Assembly (NCBI RefSeq): GCF_038595055.1
Contig: NZ_CP152002.1
Coordinates: 1,656,501-1,720,500, forward strand
Origin: Paenibacillus sp. FSL R7-0345
Lineage (GTDB): Bacteria; Bacillota; Bacilli; Paenibacillales; Paenibacillaceae
Length of the DNA stretch: 64,000 nucleotides
Reading direction: 5' to 3'
The notes under the pieces were generated by a model, which ran no database searches, was not told the origin of the DNA, and saw only the letters and a list, made by a program, of their open reading frames with translations. The translations under genes and the position numbers were made by a program. Positions 28,680 through 37,301 of the stretch are shown here, piece after piece (the stretch's first letter is position 1; each line of letters opens with the position of its first letter).

Positions 28680-28712
28680 CGGGTTGAGATCACAGATCTC
28701 ACCCGTTTTTTT
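28680..28712 (+). terminator. Intrinsic terminator between lipoprotein and permease genes
   Basis: CGGG-TGAGATC (28680-28691, with one bulged T) pairs with GATCTCACCCG (28695-28705). The loop is ACA and a run of seven or more T follows. It separates the sensor-lipoprotein unit from the permease unit. Confidence 0.8.
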
Positions 28713-28924
28713 TGTTTATATCACGCTGTAGCCATGGTTATCTGAAATCAACGGTAAAGGATATATGAAGGCTATTGCAGGCTTCTGAATCACCGGAAAG
28801 CCTTATGGACAGCGGCCGGACAGCCGCAGCGATTAACAGGTTGCCCCGGCCTTATAGCCGGTCACGGCAAACTGAAATAAGATGGGGCCAGAAACCAAAC
28901 AGGACCATAAGGAGGTTACAAAAG

Positions 28925-29890
28925 GTGAAGCAGAATGTCTCAACTTCTGCAGGGATGCCCGGCATTAAAGCCCCCAGAGGCAAGGCGGGTACCCTGCTGC
29001 GGGATATTATCCGGGACAAGTGGCTGTATCTGATGCTGCTGCCCGGTGTCATCTATTTCATTATCTTTAAGTACGTCCCGATGTACGGGGTATCGATGGC
29101 TTTTATGGATTATAAGCCGTACACCGGTTTTCTGGGCAGCCCTTGGGTGGGCTTCAAGCATTTTGAACGGTTTTTCTCGGAGCCGCAGTTCGGCATGCTG
29201 TTCCGCAATACGGTTATTCTGGCGGTCTACAATCTGGTGTTCTTTTTCCCGATGCCGATTATCCTCTCTCTTATGCTTAATGAGGTTAGAAGGGCTAAAT
29301 TCAAAAATTTCGTGCAGACCCTGATCTACATTCCGCACTTTGTATCCTGGGTCGTGGTTGTCGGGATTTTCTATATTCTGCTAACAACGGAGAATGGGAT
29401 TCTGAATGAGCTGCTTTATCGGATTACCGGCGAAAAAATAGCCTTCCTGCTGGAAGCGGAATGGTTCCGGACGATGATTATCACCCAATCGATCTGGAAG
29501 GAAATCGGCTGGGGAACGGTTATATTCCTGGCTGCCCTGGCCGGAGTCGATCTGCAGCAGTATGAAGCGGCACGGATTGACGGAGCCAGCCGCTGGCGCC
29601 AGCTGTGGCATATTACACTGCCGGCGATACGCAGCACAATCATCATCCTGTTTATTTTGCGGCTGGGCAATTTCCTGGATTCCGGGTTTGAGCATATCTT
29701 CCTGATGATTACGCCGACCAACCGCGAGGTGGGGGAAGTATTCGATACCTACGTGTATACCAAAGGGATGACCCAGGCCCAGTACAGCTACAGTGCGGCG
29801 GTCGGATTGTTCAAATCGGCAGTAGGGCTGGTCCTGGTATTAGGGTCCAACTGGCTGGCCAAAAAATTCGGAGAAGAAGGGGTCTACTGA
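28925..29890 (+). CDS. Carbohydrate ABC transporter permease (LplB-like)
   Basis: About 321 residues and six membrane helices. The EAA loop is QQYEAARIDGASRWRQLWHITLPA near residue 210, and the C-terminus SNWLAKKFGEEGVY is characteristic of LplB-type subunits. An in-frame ATG lies upstream at 28775. The GTG at 28925 is preferred because it sits 9 bp after GGAGG (28911-28915) and gives the usual family length; the extra 50 residues would be an unusual polar leader. It forms the transport channel with the next gene, 41 bp downstream. No cognate ATPase gene is present. Confidence 0.9.
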   Translation: MKQNVSTSAGMPGIKAPRGKAGTLLRDIIRDKWLYLMLLPGVIYFIIFKYVPMYGVSMAFMDYKPYTGFLGSPWVGFKHFERFFSEPQFGMLFRNTVILAVYNLVFFFPMPIILSLMLNEVRRAKFKNFVQTLIYIPHFVSWVVVVGIFYILLTTENGILNELLYRITGEKIAFLLEAEWFRTMIITQSIWKEIGWGTVIFLAALAGVDLQQYEAARIDGASRWRQLWHITLPAIRSTIIILFILRLGNFLDSGFEHIFLMITPTNREVGEVFDTYVYTKGMTQAQYSYSAAVGLFKSAVGLVLVLGSNWLAKKFGEEGVY

Positions 29891-29931
29891 ACCCGCTGGA
29901 TGAACAAGGAACGGAGGAGGAGTATTCTACT

Positions 29932-30804
29932 ATGCTTCAAGATAAAACCATCGGTAACCGGATTTTTGACATTATCAATTACACGCTGTTAATTCTGATC
30001 GCTCTGGTCTGCGTGCTGCCCTTTGTATATGTGCTGGCGGTTTCCTTTACCAGTCCGGCAGAAGTCGCGAGGGGCGGGTTAATTCTGTGGCCGAAGGAAT
30101 GGTCACTGGCCTCATACCGGTATATTTTCTCAACGGATACGCTGTTCCGCAGCATGCTGGTGTCCATCTACATTACGGTAGTGGGGACTTTCATCAACCT
30201 GCTGTTCACTTCACTTATGGCCTATCCGCTGGCAAAAGCAACACTCAGAGGCCGCCAGTTTATTCTGCTTGCTGTACTGTTCACCATGCTGTTCGGCGGG
30301 GGCATGATTCCTACATACTTCGTAGTCAAGGCGATGGGGCTGACGAACAGCCTGTGGTCGCTGATGATTCCGAATGCGATCAGTGCCTTTAACCTGATTG
30401 TGCTTAAAAATTTCTTTCAGCAGATTCCTGACGGCCTGGAGGATTCGGCACGGATCGACGGCTGCACCGATGTAGGCGTGCTGTTCAGGATTGTGCTGCC
30501 GCTCTCGATGCCGGCGATGGCTACCTTTGGACTGTTTTATGCGGTCGGTCACTGGAACCAGTTCTTCAGCGCCATCCTGTATATCAACGACAGCCGGCTG
30601 TACCCGATTCAGGTGCTGCTCCGCCAGATCGTAATTTTGGCACAGGGCAGTATTGGTGACACCTCGATTGATAACTTAGAGATTCAGCCGCTGACCATAC
30701 GGATGGCCGTCATCGTGTTTGCTACCGTTCCTATTCTGCTGGTCTATCCGTTCCTCCAGAAGCATTTTGCCAAAGGGGTAATGCTCGGATCGGTCAAGGG
30801 CTAA
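29932..30804 (+). CDS. Carbohydrate ABC transporter permease (LplC-like)
   Basis: A 290-residue six-helix permease. The EAA loop is DGLEDSARIDGCTDVGVLFRIVLPLS near residue 165, and the ending KHFAKGVMLGSVKG is nearly identical to that of the other LplC-type permease at 17578. The ATG is preceded by GGAGGAGGAG. Together with the preceding permease it should import an oligosaccharide presented by one or both flanking lipoproteins. Confidence 0.9.
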   Translation: MLQDKTIGNRIFDIINYTLLILIALVCVLPFVYVLAVSFTSPAEVARGGLILWPKEWSLASYRYIFSTDTLFRSMLVSIYITVVGTFINLLFTSLMAYPLAKATLRGRQFILLAVLFTMLFGGGMIPTYFVVKAMGLTNSLWSLMIPNAISAFNLIVLKNFFQQIPDGLEDSARIDGCTDVGVLFRIVLPLSMPAMATFGLFYAVGHWNQFFSAILYINDSRLYPIQVLLRQIVILAQGSIGDTSIDNLEIQPLTIRMAVIVFATVPILLVYPFLQKHFAKGVMLGSVKG

Positions 30805-30846
30805 GAGGGCTAAGGATGCTTGAAAGGCAGTAAACAGGCTATGAAT

Positions 30847-30880
30847 GCCTGTAGCTCCTGATTAAACGGGCGTTACAGGC
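30847..30880 (+). promoter_or_regulatory. mRNA hairpin before the second lipoprotein gene
   Basis: GCCTGTA (30847-30853) pairs with TACAGGC (30874-30880) in the gap between the LplC-like permease and the lipoprotein gene. It has no T-run. A stabilising or processing element is possible. Confidence 0.4.
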
Positions 30881-30918
30881 TTACCATAGAAATTTCTACA
30901 ACCGGAGGGGTTAGGTTA

Positions 30919-32460
30919 ATGAAGAAAAGAATGGCGTTACTAATGGGAGGCGCGTTACTGGCCACATCTGTATTGTCGGCATGCGGCAGCAAAAATGAGC
31001 AGAATGCGGCGGGCGGCAATACGGATGCGGCTAAGGGTAACACGAATGCACCTGCTGTGGAGGACACTTCACCGCTGGAGCTGTCCATTGCCGTACACCA
31101 GGCCGCTGAGGCGCCTGCCAAGGGAAATCCGATGGAGCAGGCTATTGAGAAATATACAAATACCAAGCTGAGTATCCAGTGGATTCCGAATTCGGGCTAT
31201 GACGAAAAAATTAACGTTATGATTGCCTCGGGAGAGCTTCCCAAGATCCTGAAGGTCAGCTATGTTCCAACCATTATCAGTGCCATGCAGGCTGATGTGT
31301 TCTGGGAGATTGGACCTTATCTGAAGGATTATCCGAACCTTGCTGCCCAGCCTGAGACTTACTATAACAATATTAAAGTGGACGGAAAGCTATATGGACT
31401 GCCGGTATTCCGCAGTGTAGGCCGTGCTGTTCTGCAGTACCGCAAGGACTGGTTCGATGAATCCGCCCAGAAGGTTCCAAAGACGCTGGATGAGTGGTAT
31501 AACGTGCTGAAGGCTGTAGCGGAGAATGACCCGGACAAGAACGGGAAGAAGGATACCTACGGAATGATGCTGGATAAGAACTACAATCAGGGTGTAGCTT
31601 CGACCTTAACCAGATTTTCTGTTATGCAGGGCGGCCCGAATAAATGGGAGGCCGATGATCAGGGAAACTTCACTCCTGAGTTCATGACCGATGTATTTAA
31701 CGATACTCTGGATCTATTCAGACGACTGTATGCCGAGAAGCTGATCAATCAGGATTTTGCTGTAACGGATGCCCAGACCATCGATAAGGCATATGAAGCA
31801 GGCCGGGTAGCTATGCGCATCTCCGGGGGCAATGCCCAGACCATGCAGACCAATCTGGTGAAGGTCGTGCCTACCGCCGTTATGGATGCGGTTGCACTGG
31901 AAGGGCCTGGCGGAATCCGTGTTCCTGCCGAGAGCGGAAATGCCGGAATATTAGTATTGCCGAAGTCCTCTGTTCAGGATGAAGCGGAAATGAAACGGGT
32001 GATGACGTTCCTCGACCAGCTGCTCGACAAGGAAATGGTCAATCTGATCAATAAAGGGATCGAAGGGACGCATTACTCAGTAGAAGGGGATTTTACCATT
32101 CCACTGGATAAGGATGCTGATGCCAAGGAAGTGAAGCCTTACCGGGATACCCTGCTTCAGCGCGGGGAGTCCTATAACATGGATAAGCCGATGAAGCAGA
32201 CAGAGCTGTTCCAGAAGAACAATAAAATAGTAGCAGACAACGAGCAATATGTGGTGTCCAATCCGGCCCTTACGCTGATCTCGAATACCTATACAGAACG
32301 CGGAAGCGAGCTTGAGCAGATGATTACGGACGCGGAAACCAAGTATATCATGGGCAAAATTGATGAAGCAGGCTGGAACGCCGAAATTGAGAAATGGAAG
32401 CAGGCCGGCGGCAGCAGCCTGATGGAAGAGTATAAGGAAGCGTATCTGAAAAACAAATAA
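30919..32460 (+). CDS. Sugar-binding lipoprotein of the plus-strand importer
   Basis: A 513-residue lipoprotein. The signal peptide ends in ATSVLSACGSKN (lipobox Cys near 22). An Asn/Ala-rich linker follows, then the LplA-type binding fold with VMIASGELPKILKVSY, AVLQYRKDWFDES, and DPDKNGKKDTYGMML, which resembles a Ca2+-binding loop. It is a paralogue of the 498-residue lipoprotein at 27179. The ATG has AGGGG before it. It is the last gene of the permease unit and is followed by a terminator. The ligand is probably a pectin-derived oligomer judging from the adjacent pectinase operon; this is inference. Confidence 0.92.
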   Translation: MKKRMALLMGGALLATSVLSACGSKNEQNAAGGNTDAAKGNTNAPAVEDTSPLELSIAVHQAAEAPAKGNPMEQAIEKYTNTKLSIQWIPNSGYDEKINVMIASGELPKILKVSYVPTIISAMQADVFWEIGPYLKDYPNLAAQPETYYNNIKVDGKLYGLPVFRSVGRAVLQYRKDWFDESAQKVPKTLDEWYNVLKAVAENDPDKNGKKDTYGMMLDKNYNQGVASTLTRFSVMQGGPNKWEADDQGNFTPEFMTDVFNDTLDLFRRLYAEKLINQDFAVTDAQTIDKAYEAGRVAMRISGGNAQTMQTNLVKVVPTAVMDAVALEGPGGIRVPAESGNAGILVLPKSSVQDEAEMKRVMTFLDQLLDKEMVNLINKGIEGTHYSVEGDFTIPLDKDADAKEVKPYRDTLLQRGESYNMDKPMKQTELFQKNNKIVADNEQYVVSNPALTLISNTYTERGSELEQMITDAETKYIMGKIDEAGWNAEIEKWKQAGGSSLMEEYKEAYLKNK

Positions 32461-32479
32461 GATTTGCCGGCTGGAGTAG

Positions 32480-32520
32480 AACCGTCTTATGAACCTGGAA
32501 AGGAAGTCAGACGGTTTTTT
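32480..32520 (+). terminator. Probable intrinsic terminator after the importer operon
   Basis: AACCGTCT (32480-32487) pairs with AGACGGTT (32509-32516), and the T-run continues to 32520. The 21-nt loop is rather long. Confidence 0.65.
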
Positions 32521-32531
32521 TAGAATGAAGA

Positions 32532-32545
32532 TGAAAGCGCTTAGA
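32532..32545 (+). promoter_or_regulatory. Putative CcpA cre site before the pectinase operon
   Basis: TGAAAGCGCTTAGA matches 13 of 14 positions of the cre consensus TGWAANCGNTNWCA (mismatch at position 13). It lies between the importer terminator and the pectin methylesterase start at 32586, where CcpA binding would repress the operon when preferred sugars are present. Confidence 0.55.
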
Positions 32546-32585
32546 TGAGCACCGATTTATCATTTTTGAAACAAGGAGGACACAC

Positions 32586-35500
32586 ATGTACAAGCAGACT
32601 AAAAGAGCCATGAGCCAGCTCATGGTACTTGTGATGCTGGTAACGGCTGTGTTTGGCCTGCAGCCTGCCCCCGCAGAGGCGGAGGGCAATGCACAGGGCG
32701 GCCAGATCGAGGTATGGGACTTCGGAGGCGTACAGGCAGCGGGAGATTCCTATATCAATCACATTACAGTGGATACACTCAATGGTTTAGGTTCCTTTAT
32801 CGGGGCCGGCTGGTTCAGGGAGAATACCGCGTTCGGCGACTTAACGGTAATGACCCCAGCCGGGGGCGGTTACCACAGACTATATTATTACGACGGTGAA
32901 GGGAACGGCGCATTATCTTACGGCAAGCCTACGACCAAGACCTTCAGCGACGGCTATGTCAGCAAGGGCTCTGTCTATTCCGCCGGCAACGGGGATGCTT
33001 CAGCCAAATACATCCGGCTGGAGAATGTTAAAGCCGGAGACAAGATCACGGTATACGGCTTTGTTACCAACGGGTCCGGGCCGGCAACCGTTAATTTTGC
33101 CCTGAACGGCAGCACCACCGGTGAAGTGGTGAGCAGAAGCACCGACACATTTACTTCAGCGGGACAGATCCTTGAATATCATGCACTGGACTCGGGAACC
33201 TTGCAGCTGTTTTATTCGGAGTCAGGAAGCTATAAACCCAATGTGGCACGCATTACCAGAACCCCGGGTGTTACAGTGTCCGGTGCGCTGGACCTGAATG
33301 GGCACGCGCTTTCCGGTCACTCCATTGTTTTTCAGAATCAGTCCACCGGGGAGCTACTGCCGGCTGAGCTTGCCGCTGACGGCACTTACACGGCCGCTCT
33401 TACAGCCGGCTACACGTATAACGCCGTTCTCCGGGGCGTCGGCTCTGAATATGCCATTTCGGACACCTCCAAGACCGTAGCCGTTACGCTTGCTGATCTG
33501 GGCAGCGGCATTAAGAATGTCCAATTAAATGTGGTTAAAAGCTCCATGGCAAAGCTCAGCGGTACCCTTAGCGGATTTGAGTCAGGCTACAGCCTGAACA
33601 GTCTGAAGCTTAGTCTGGTTCCGCCCCAGGGAAGTCTTGCTCCGGTTGTAGAGGCTGTCCTGGATACAGCAGCGCTGACTTACTCGGCAGATCTCCGTGC
33701 CGGAGAGCGTTATACCCTGACCCTTTCCGGCGTGAATGATTACGTGCTTACAGGCGAAGCGGATGTTAACATCAGCGCGGATAGGGTGCGGCCCCTCACG
33801 GTTGCGAAGGCAGCGGTCTATAACGCAACCGGTGCTTTTACCGGATTGCCGTCCGGGGTCACCGTCAGCAGTATCAAATTTACGAATCTTAATGACGGGT
33901 ACAGCTATACCGGAAACGTTACGGGCGGCGGTTACTCCGTCAAGCTGAGGGATGGCGCTTATGCAGTGACCGCCGTTTGCTCTGACCCTGCCTATACAAC
34001 TGCAGGACACACCGTTGTTAAGGGAGAGGGCGCGGCAAAGGATCTCAAATTCTCAACCTCCAAGGCTCCGGCCGCTCTTCCGCTGGTTCAGGATTTGTAT
34101 GTAGGCGACAGCGCCAGGGAGCACCATTTCGGCTCGGTCAAGGAGGCACTGGCAGCAGCCGCGAGAATGAATCCTTCCAGCGAGGCTGAGCGGATTACGA
34201 TCCATATTGCCCCCGGCACTTACCGGGCCCAGCTGAAAATCGCCACTCCTTACATCAGCCTTGTCAATGCCGATCCGGGTAAGGAGGTTAAAATCACGTG
34301 GTACTACGGGGTTGGTTACGATTATTACAGCGCAGGGCCGGATGGGCTGTACAATGAGGACCGGGCTTTTGATAAATACCTGAAGGGCAATCCGGGCAGC
34401 TTCAAATGGGGAGCTACCGTATTTGTTACGGGTGCTGCCACCGGCTTCAGGGCAGAGAACATCGTGTTTGAGAATTCTTTTAACAAGTACATCACCGAGG
34501 AGGAGCTGGAGGACGGAGTTGAGGTAACAACGATCAACACGCCTACCAATCTTACTCCTAGAACAGCTTCACTGGATGCCAGATCGAGAGGGGCAACAGA
34601 ACGGGCGGCTGCCATCGCGGTCGAAGCCGACCAGGCAGAATTTTATAAATGCAAATTTTTGTCCAACCAGGATACGCTGTTCACGGGCAACACCCGCCAG
34701 TATTACAAGGACAGCTTCATAGAAGGCAATACCGACTATATTTTCGGCTCGGGCAACGTTGTATTCGATAATAGTACGCTTAACTTTGCGGGCTACAGCG
34801 ACCAGGATTCTGGAGGCCATATTACAGCAGCCAAGCCTTCTTCCGCAGCTGATCCGTCCTTTCACGGCTATCTGTTCAGGGACAGCACAGTCACTGGCAG
34901 CTCTACTAATAACTTTAAGGCATCCGGAGATTTCGGGAGACCGTGGGGACAGGATGCCAAGGTGACCTTTCTGGATACCAGACTGGAGAACAGCTCTATC
35001 ATCTATCCGGAGGGCTGGGCCGGCATGGGCGGCTCCGTTCCGGAAAAGGCAGACTTCTATGAATACAACACGACCTATAACGGTGTGCCGGTAGACACTT
35101 CAGCGAGAAAAGGGAAGGTGCTTAGCGCAGCATCGGCTGTGGTCGATGTGACCCCATATTTTGGCGCTGACTGGGTGCCTCACTATTATGAGCCGGGTAC
35201 CTTGACGCCGCCTGTGCTGCAGGCTGACTCCGTCAGCGAATCCCGGGCAATAATCAGCTGGCAGGGTGCTGTCAGCAGCATCGGCTCCATCCTTTATGAG
35301 GTATATCAGAATGGACAGAAGGTTGCGACAACAACTGAAGCCACTTATGCGGCGGATCATCTGGCCCCGCTGACAAGCTACACCTTTAAGGTCAATGCCG
35401 TCAACACTGCCGGAAATACGGCGGAAAGTAATGCTGTAGAGATAATTACCGCTGAGCAGGGGCTGCCTGCTGCACCGGTCATAACGGCTGAATCCGGCGG

Positions 35501-37283
35501 CGGGAATGCCACGATCTCCTGGTCAACAGTAACAGGCGCTACCTACTATACCGTCAAAGGCAGGTCTGCCGGCAGTGACGGATTCGACATGCTGCATACG
35601 GTTAGCCCGGCAACGGTTACCTCTTATACGTACTCGGAGTTAACCAACGGAACAGTCTATCATTTTGTTGTCTCCGCTTCCAATGAGCACGGGGAAGGCC
35701 CGGATTCCAATGAAGCTGCAGTAACCCCGGAAGCCGGAACTGCACCCGGCACTGTTATTAAACCGGAGGATTTCACCGGCTTTGACATCGGCAGTCCCGG
35801 CACACCGGGCTCATCAATCTTTGATGAGGATACTAACCTGTTCACGCTGACCGGTTCAGGAACGGGAATCAATAAGAATGCCACCGGACTGGATCAATTT
35901 TATATGAAGGCAGTCAAGGTCAAGGGAGATTATACGATCAGCGCCAAAGCGGTCTACAGTGAAGGCCAGCTGGGGGCGATGAGCTTAACACTCAGAGAGA
36001 GCCTGGACCCGAACAGCTACCATTACACACAGGCAGCCACCGCTACAGGCGGACGAAAAATGTTCCGGTACAGCGGCTCTTCCAACGGCTCCAATTCTGT
36101 AATGCCCGTGAAGGGAACGGCCTACCTGCAGATCACCAAAACCGGTGACAAAATCGTTTCCATCGTCAGCACCCTGCCGATCCCGGCTAATCCGGTTGCC
36201 TCGGAGACGCTTGCGATCAGTACAGCTACCGCTAAGCAGCTGGGCCTGGATGAGAACGGTAATCCCAAGGAGTTGTATGCGGGGCTGATGGTGAATGCCG
36301 CCAATGCATCTTCTTCCCTTAAGGCAGTATTCGAAGATGTCAAAATTGTGATGGCCGATGGTACCGTGCTGTTTGACGCCAATGCCGGCAAGCCGGTCGC
36401 GCCGAAGAATATCCAGGCCAAGCCTTACAATGCGGGCGCCCGGATTACCTGGGATGCGTTAAATACAGCCACTTCCTATACGGTACAACAAAGCATAAGC
36501 CCGGAAGGGCCGTTTACAGAAGCGCTTACCGTTGGAGGCTCTGTGTATGAAGCCTTCGTTACAGGGCTGGAAAATGACAGAACCTACTATTTTGCCGTTA
36601 CTGCAAAGAATGCCAGCGGGGAAAGTGTGCCGTCACAGGTGGTAAGTGTCTCGCCTACTGCTTCAGCGGATTTGCCTCCGGTTCTTACGATGACTTCGGC
36701 TGAGCCGGCCGCCCGGGTGTTCAGTGCCCTGCTGCCGCTAAGCGGGACCGTGGATAAGGAGAGCAGCCTGACAATCAGAAATAACGGAATCCCCGAAAAA
36801 TGGAACGGGACGGAGGAGTATTTACTTTTACACAAAGGAGATACGTTCAGCGCGAAGCTGATTCTGGTGCCGGGCCTGAATGAAATTGAAATCAAGGCTA
36901 CCGATACGTACGGCAATGAAACCGTTATTAAGTATACCGTCACTTATACGTATAGAGCGGGCAGCATTGGCTTCTATGATACACAGGGGCAAGCCGTTAC
37001 TGTACTCGAAGCAGGACGGGAAATTTGGATACAGGCAGAAGCTGAAAATTATATCGCTGACACCAAAGATGTTCTGCTGTTTATCGGCCTGTATGACGAA
37101 CATAACAACCTGATCAAATTCATCAGTACGGCTGAGACCCTGTACAGTGGTGAGACGGATACCCTATACGCCCGGCTGAGGCTTCCTGATGATGTGGACG
37201 GCTATACGCTCAAAGCCTTTGTCTGGGACAACATGACTGACATGCAGCCTGTTTCTGAAACGGCCGAGTTACAATCCAATTAA
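32586..37283 (+). CDS. Secreted multidomain pectin methylesterase (CE8) with Fn3 modules
   Basis: A 1565-residue secreted enzyme with a signal peptide (about 1-33, ending PAEAEG). An N-terminal galactose-binding-like domain opens with VWDFGGVQAAGDSYIN, seen in other Paenibacillus pectinases, and is followed by beta-rich repeats. The CE8 beta-helix covers about residues 500-860, with catalytic motifs QDTLFTGN (Asp near 696), GNTDYIFGSG (Asp near 717) and GRPWGQ (Arg near 785). Downstream are two Fn3 domains, a DUF1349/concanavalin-like module (about 1060-1260), another Fn3 domain, and a C-terminal beta domain ending TLKAFVWDNMTDMQP. It demethylates pectin, making it a substrate for the pectate lyase encoded next. 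AAGGAGGA precedes the ATG. It is the first gene of a three-gene operon. Confidence 0.92.
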   Translation: MYKQTKRAMSQLMVLVMLVTAVFGLQPAPAEAEGNAQGGQIEVWDFGGVQAAGDSYINHITVDTLNGLGSFIGAGWFRENTAFGDLTVMTPAGGGYHRLYYYDGEGNGALSYGKPTTKTFSDGYVSKGSVYSAGNGDASAKYIRLENVKAGDKITVYGFVTNGSGPATVNFALNGSTTGEVVSRSTDTFTSAGQILEYHALDSGTLQLFYSESGSYKPNVARITRTPGVTVSGALDLNGHALSGHSIVFQNQSTGELLPAELAADGTYTAALTAGYTYNAVLRGVGSEYAISDTSKTVAVTLADLGSGIKNVQLNVVKSSMAKLSGTLSGFESGYSLNSLKLSLVPPQGSLAPVVEAVLDTAALTYSADLRAGERYTLTLSGVNDYVLTGEADVNISADRVRPLTVAKAAVYNATGAFTGLPSGVTVSSIKFTNLNDGYSYTGNVTGGGYSVKLRDGAYAVTAVCSDPAYTTAGHTVVKGEGAAKDLKFSTSKAPAALPLVQDLYVGDSAREHHFGSVKEALAAAARMNPSSEAERITIHIAPGTYRAQLKIATPYISLVNADPGKEVKITWYYGVGYDYYSAGPDGLYNEDRAFDKYLKGNPGSFKWGATVFVTGAATGFRAENIVFENSFNKYITEEELEDGVEVTTINTPTNLTPRTASLDARSRGATERAAAIAVEADQAEFYKCKFLSNQDTLFTGNTRQYYKDSFIEGNTDYIFGSGNVVFDNSTLNFAGYSDQDSGGHITAAKPSSAADPSFHGYLFRDSTVTGSSTNNFKASGDFGRPWGQDAKVTFLDTRLENSSIIYPEGWAGMGGSVPEKADFYEYNTTYNGVPVDTSARKGKVLSAASAVVDVTPYFGADWVPHYYEPGTLTPPVLQADSVSESRAIISWQGAVSSIGSILYEVYQNGQKVATTTEATYAADHLAPLTSYTFKVNAVNTAGNTAESNAVEIITAEQGLPAAPVITAESGGGNATISWSTVTGATYYTVKGRSAGSDGFDMLHTVSPATVTSYTYSELTNGTVYHFVVSASNEHGEGPDSNEAAVTPEAGTAPGTVIKPEDFTGFDIGSPGTPGSSIFDEDTNLFTLTGSGTGINKNATGLDQFYMKAVKVKGDYTISAKAVYSEGQLGAMSLTLRESLDPNSYHYTQAATATGGRKMFRYSGSSNGSNSVMPVKGTAYLQITKTGDKIVSIVSTLPIPANPVASETLAISTATAKQLGLDENGNPKELYAGLMVNAANASSSLKAVFEDVKIVMADGTVLFDANAGKPVAPKNIQAKPYNAGARITWDALNTATSYTVQQSISPEGPFTEALTVGGSVYEAFVTGLENDRTYYFAVTAKNASGESVPSQVVSVSPTASADLPPVLTMTSAEPAARVFSALLPLSGTVDKESSLTIRNNGIPEKWNGTEEYLLLHKGDTFSAKLILVPGLNEIEIKATDTYGNETVIKYTVTYTYRAGSIGFYDTQGQAVTVLEAGREIWIQAEAENYIADTKDVLLFIGLYDEHNNLIKFISTAETLYSGETDTLYARLRLPDDVDGYTLKAFVWDNMTDMQPVSETAELQSN

Positions 37284-37301
37284 TCTGCAGGAGGATGAAC
37301 C

